A stretch of 64,000 bases of DNA. Source: Hydra vulgaris (Eukaryota; Cnidaria; Hydrozoa; Anthoathecata; Hydridae). The notes under the pieces are model-generated. The model was not told the origin of the DNA. It searched no databases and saw nothing but the letters and a program-made list of their open reading frames with translations. Shown here piece by piece: positions 60,181 through 64,000 of this stretch (position 1 is the first letter of the stretch; each line of letters starts with the position of its first letter). Made by a program: the position numbers and the translations under genes. The DNA lies in assembly GCF_038396675.1 (NCBI RefSeq), contig NC_088921.1, positions 22,501 to 86,500 of the forward strand, written 5' to 3'.

Positions 60181-60504
60181 ATTTTTAATTATCCTATTTT
60201 TATTTACGCACATTAGGACCACATTTGATGTATTTATATACAATCATGCGTATGTTGTTACATTATTCTTGTTAACTTTAAAAAATTATAAAAAACAATG
60301 CTAGTCACTATTGCTTTAGTGGTTTATTAAATTTTATTAAATTAAAACAGTGTTGAATTATATGTATTATATATAAAAAAGTTGTATTGTTATTTTGTTC
60401 TTGTTAACATTAGCAAATTAAAAAGAACATCAAAAAATTAATATAAACAAAACAGTATTGATTTAATAAAATAACATTTTTTGAACAATAATTACATGAT
60501 AACA
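60181..60504. other. AT-rich stretch without gene
   Basis: Repeated GTTAACATTA-like words only. Confidence 0.5.
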
Positions 60505-60614
60505 TGTCATTTATGTATCTAAATTATAATAATTACAAAAATAAAGTACATCTAAGCTTCTTGCTTAGATGTACTTTATTTTTGAATTTCTATAATTTAG
60601 ATACATAAATGACA
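60505..60614. repeat. 110-bp double-armed inverted repeat
   Basis: Outer arms 60505-60528 and 60591-60614 (24 nt, exact) and inner arms 60537-60557 and 60563-60583 (21 nt, exact) are separated by an unmatched 7-8-nt bulge on each side, with a 5-nt loop. Could be a minimal MITE or an inverted duplication. Confidence 0.9.
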
Positions 60615-60980
60615 AAGTTTTTATATATATTGATGCACTATAAGAAAATATTATACCCTGAAGTGATATTTGAAATTTATTGTCTTCAAATTTATATAAA
60701 TAGTTATAAACGCAATGCTACAGGTGGTATAGTCATGACATTTGCAACTCTAAAAATTTGGTGAAAATCAATGAACCATTCAAGCAACTGCTACTTTAGC
60801 ATTGTTAATCACATAAAAATTTCACTCTGACAAAAAAGGTACCTCATTTATTTATTCAGATATTCCTTCAACTGATACCCTAGGACTACACAGCCTTGAA
60901 CTACCTATTCTTCTCCCCCTAAGAAGGATCAGCCATCTTCAAGAGAAAGCAGTAAGTCTAACAGCAAAGGGGATATCGGG

Positions 60981-61030
60981 GGTACAAGCTATAGTTTAAC
61001 AGGTGAGGTTGATAAACTATAGCTTGTACC
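60981..61030. repeat. Inverted repeat, 18-nt arms, 14-nt loop
   Basis: GGTACAAGCTATAGTTTA and its exact inverse. Confidence 0.9.
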
Positions 61031-61310
61031 ATAATTGTTGAGGCCATAATTGCCTAGTTAAAAAGACAATGATTTATTGAGAGACCAAGGTTTTATAAAG
61101 TCATAGATGAACTTTTGATATCAAAGCTTAAACAGTGGGATTTGTTGAACAAAAACAAATCACAATTCAGAGAAAACGTATCTAAAACTTTACAACCTAT
61201 TCAGTCAGAAAGCCCATTGCTTCTGTAACGTTGTGGTTGATTTTTTCAAAGCCAAGGGTATCACATGCCAAGTAAATAGCACCTATTTATAGACAGTTCA
61301 TTTGGAGACT

Positions 61311-62160
61311 CAAAGCCGTGTTGCTTCACAATGATAACAACTGGCCGCCCATTCTGTTGGCTCCTTCTGTGCATCTCAGGGAGGACAAGACTAGTGCCAA
61401 GATGTTGATGAGTACCTTGATGTATGATGACTAGAGATCATCAAAAACATGGAAATGGCATTATTATATTATTCTACTAGAACTTTAAGGTTTTCAAACT
61501 AATTCTCAATATCTTTCGCTTCACTACAAAAGGTAAGAACTGGCTACAACAAAGTGAGTTCTCTGTGGGAAAGAGCAATGTGGAAGCTGCTGCTAGAACT
61601 CCAGAAAACACTGAAACCACCAATACTGAAAATCAATGCACATATTCATAAAAATCTTTTCCAGAACCTGTCTAAGGATAAGGTTAGAGCTTTTACCTTA
61701 GCCAAACCAGCCAAATCATAGAATCAAGATAATTATAAGGCTGAAAACTCTGTGGAAAACAGTTTATACCAGAAACTCAAAGCCAAGTTGTTTACAATGG
61801 AAACAACTGCCCTTCTGTTCTGATCGTTCATTCTACGCATCTCAAGGACAAGACTCTCGAGTGCTTTGATGTATAACAACTACAGAGGTCATCAAAGGTT
61901 CAAAATGGCATCATTTTACTGGCCCTTCAAGCTTATTGTATAATTTTCCGATTTCCTTTGTCTCTGGGACAGTAAGAACACTACCACAGAAAAAGCTGGT
62001 TATGCAACTAAGTTTTTTGAAGGCAAGAGCAAGGTTTAGTGGGAGCAGCTGATAAAATCCAAGAAAAAACTACCACCACTGCAATTCAGGTTTCATCAAA
62101 ATCTTTTTTAGAAGATGAGGCTAAACTACAGAGCTAGTAACTTTGTTGAAACACAGATCA
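61311..62160. repeat. Ancient tandem duplication, ~467-bp period
   Basis: 61311 onward (CAAAGCCGTGTTGCTTCACA) and 61778 onward (CAAAGCCAAGTTGTTTACAA) align imperfectly: ATGATAACAACTGGCC versus ATGGAAACAACTGCCC, CATCTCAGGGAGGACAAGAC versus CATCTCAAGGACAAGACTCT, and so on. No recognised protein. Confidence 0.7.
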
Positions 62161-62697
62161 AGATTATAGAAAACGATGCCCTCAAAGAGTAATTGTATAT
62201 ATGATAACCACAATTATAGGTAAATACAAGATTTGGCTCTAAAATGCAAAATTAGCAGACAAATGGTCAGAACTATCAAGAAAAAGCATAAAATCAAGTC
62301 CTTTAAGATGTATAAAGCCCTTGATCACAATGCTGAAGAAAATTTAAAGGCAAAAAGTCATGCAGGAAAATTATTCAAATTATTTTGTAGAAAAAAAAAG
62401 TATAATTGTGGATCATAAAACTTATGTGAAATTAAATTTCAAAACGATTCCAGGACATCATTTTTATATGGGAGTTTCCAGGAAAAAGGCAAAGGCTAAA
62501 CTTTAATATTTACTTCATAAAACTAAAAAATTCCCAAAAAAATTACGGTTTGGCAAGCCAGATGTCAATGTGGATTGAAAACATTAAATCTTGTCACTTA
62601 TTCCACAATAAAAAGTGAAATTTATTTCAGGTTACTAGCTCAGTAGCTTGGCCTCATCTTCTGAAAAAGATTTTGATAAAACCTGAATTGCATTAAA
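62085..62697. repeat. Inverted repeat, ~65-bp arms
   Basis: The arm at about 62091-62155 (TGCAATTCAGGTTTCATCAA...) is inverse to about 62633-62697 (...TTGATAAAACCTGAATTGCA) with about 10% difference. The right arm interrupts the mariner relic. Confidence 0.8.
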
Positions 62698-62960
62698 TTG
62701 GATTATTGCCATTGTGGAACACCCATGACAATAATGCAATCTTTTGCCTGACCTAGCGTCTTGTCAATACTCCAAATCTATGTTAATAATAGTATAAATT
62801 TATACCTAGAACGCACAATCCTGCAAATTGTCCCGAACTTCGTCCAATTAGGCAATTATTAAAGCCAAATAACGTAAGAAGTTTAGGCAAGCAAAACTAA
62901 GTACTGATCACAAAGTATGGATCTCAACTAGTGCAAAATCTTATGACTCCAATTAGGAGA
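62200..62960 (+). pseudogene. Mariner/Tc1-superfamily transposase relic
   Basis: A 61-codon frame has CKISRQMVRTIKKKHKIKSFK (second HTH and linker) and ends at KKKYNCGS. In another frame follows DHKTYVKLNFKTIPGHHFYM and GVSRKKAK, the first catalytic Asp region (usual DDET read as DHKT). Later DLTSCQ and NCPELRPIRQL-like sequence (NCPEL in a shifted frame) marks the end of the core. Inserted or duplicated sequence separates the halves. Dead copy of a cut-and-paste element. Confidence 0.65.
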
Positions 62961-64000
62961 AAAATTAAAAAATTTTATTTTACTAAGGAAACTTTTTATT
63001 TAATCATTTATTTATTTTTGTTCTAGACTTAATAAGCATTCTTAAAAAAGGTAAAACATTTAGGTTGATGAAAAAAAGCAACTGGAATGACATTAGGAAC
63101 CATCAGCAATCTGATTGAAAAGTACAAAATGTTTGAATTAGCATAGACAAGAAGCGACACTAAGCATACGTCAAAGAAAGTAAAAGTGTTTTTTATCCAG
63201 AAGCAGACTAAGTTACATAAATAAAGGGCTCAAAGGCTAGATTTTATTGCAATTGAACACCAATATGTGCCATTCTGGATCAAAAAAGTGACAATTTCTA
63301 AAGCAAAAGGAAGAGCTAATGATCATGCTCCTAGAAGCTTAGACTCAAATCAGTCCAGATAATACAAAAAAAATGAGTTGAATCAATGCAAAATCGACTT
63401 GCAGAAGTCTTAAAAGCTAAAGATAGTCTAACTCGATATTAAAAAGTCAAAAAATTTAATTACTTGAAGAAATATTTAATACTCAAAATTTGTTTGGATA
63501 CTTATTTAAAGGTAAAAAAATGCATAGTTTGAATGCATCGTTAAGTTTTTAGGACATAAAGTTAACTATTTTAATTTATTTATTTCTTTTAAGTTATTGA
63601 ATTCTTGATTAAATTTGCATTTATAACAATCATAAATTTTTTATATCAACTTATTTTTCTTCTGAAATTACTTTTCAAAGTTTACTTTTTAAAAAAAAAA
63701 AAAAATTCATTTAGGTAATTATATCTCCTACTGTATAAGATGTGTGACACAGATGAATTTATTTATATTCTTAAACATACTAAATACAAAAGAATAGAGT
63801 CTATCATTTAGTGAAGTAAAGAAAAAACAGCTTTAAAAAAAACTTAATGTTTAGAAACTTTTGATTTTAATAAACTTACACTTTTGATAAATAGATAAAC
63901 TTTATCTAAAATGACTTATAATAATGCAACAAAGTAATAAGGACTTACCAAAAATAATACACAAAAATGAAGATTCTTCACAAGATTTTTTTAATGGATT
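62961..64000. other. AT-rich end of window, weak HTH-like remnant
   Basis: Near 63080 the plus strand reads ATGMTLGTISNLIEKYKMFE, which resembles the helix-turn-helix of Tc1-like transposases, followed by stops. The rest holds no recognised gene. Confidence 0.3.

Overview
The window looks like intergenic or intronic DNA from an AT-rich animal genome, most likely a cnidarian such as Hydra. This is inferred from the very high A+T content, long (AT)n microsatellites, small GT-AG introns, decayed thrombospondin type 1 exons, and a crowded mix of DNA transposons and non-LTR retrotransposons. I saw no bacterial features, rRNA or convincing tRNA. Almost all coding sequence is transposon-derived and most is broken. 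Two long transposase reading frames are intact or nearly so: a Transib (RAG1-family) transposase at 12584-14563 (+) and a pogo/jerky-type DDE transposase at 26349-27650 (-).

Layout. 0-8 kb: LINE reverse-transcriptase relic, a 999-bp palindromic-ended MITE, and a LINE 5' region in otherwise empty AT-rich DNA. 8.7-11.7 kb: hAT-like pseudogene, LINE endonuclease relic and a BED-finger relic. 11.7-15.0 kb: a 3.36-kb Transib element with CACAGTG ends. 15-17.8 kb: minus-strand LINE ORF1 and endonuclease, a minisatellite grown out of a transposon gene, and that gene's remains. 18-22.3 kb: two LINEs in opposite orientation. 22.7-24.3 kb: a spliced four-exon relic of a repetitive protein family. 24.7-30 kb: nested MITEs, the pogo element and a 1.6-kb element with repeated GACGGTCGTAAC motifs. 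32-35 kb: a GC-richer RTE-like LINE interrupted by a second copy of the 6-bp-TSD MITE. 35.8-37 kb: three thrombospondin type 1 exons, the most host-like gene trace. 37-43 kb: MITEs and a 2.4-kb TTAA-targeting (Kolobok-type) element nested in a LINE fragment. 43-51 kb: tandem repeats, one unrecognised exon-like ORF, one MITE and long empty stretches. 51-54 kb: hAT relic. 56-60 kb: two LINE relics. 60-63 kb: inverted and tandem duplications and a mariner relic.

The most interesting object is the Transib element. Its transposase keeps the RAG1-type D, D, E residues and the Cys/His zinc ligands. Its ends begin with the exact V(D)J heptamer CACAGTG and carry an ACAAAAT block at 13 bp on one side and 22 bp on the other, which recalls 12/23 recombination signals. 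A second theme is a set of short-loop, near-perfect palindromes. Comparing the two MITE copies shows that at least one arose by an inverted, templated duplication, and several others sit in transposon coding sequence where one arm is evidently the original.
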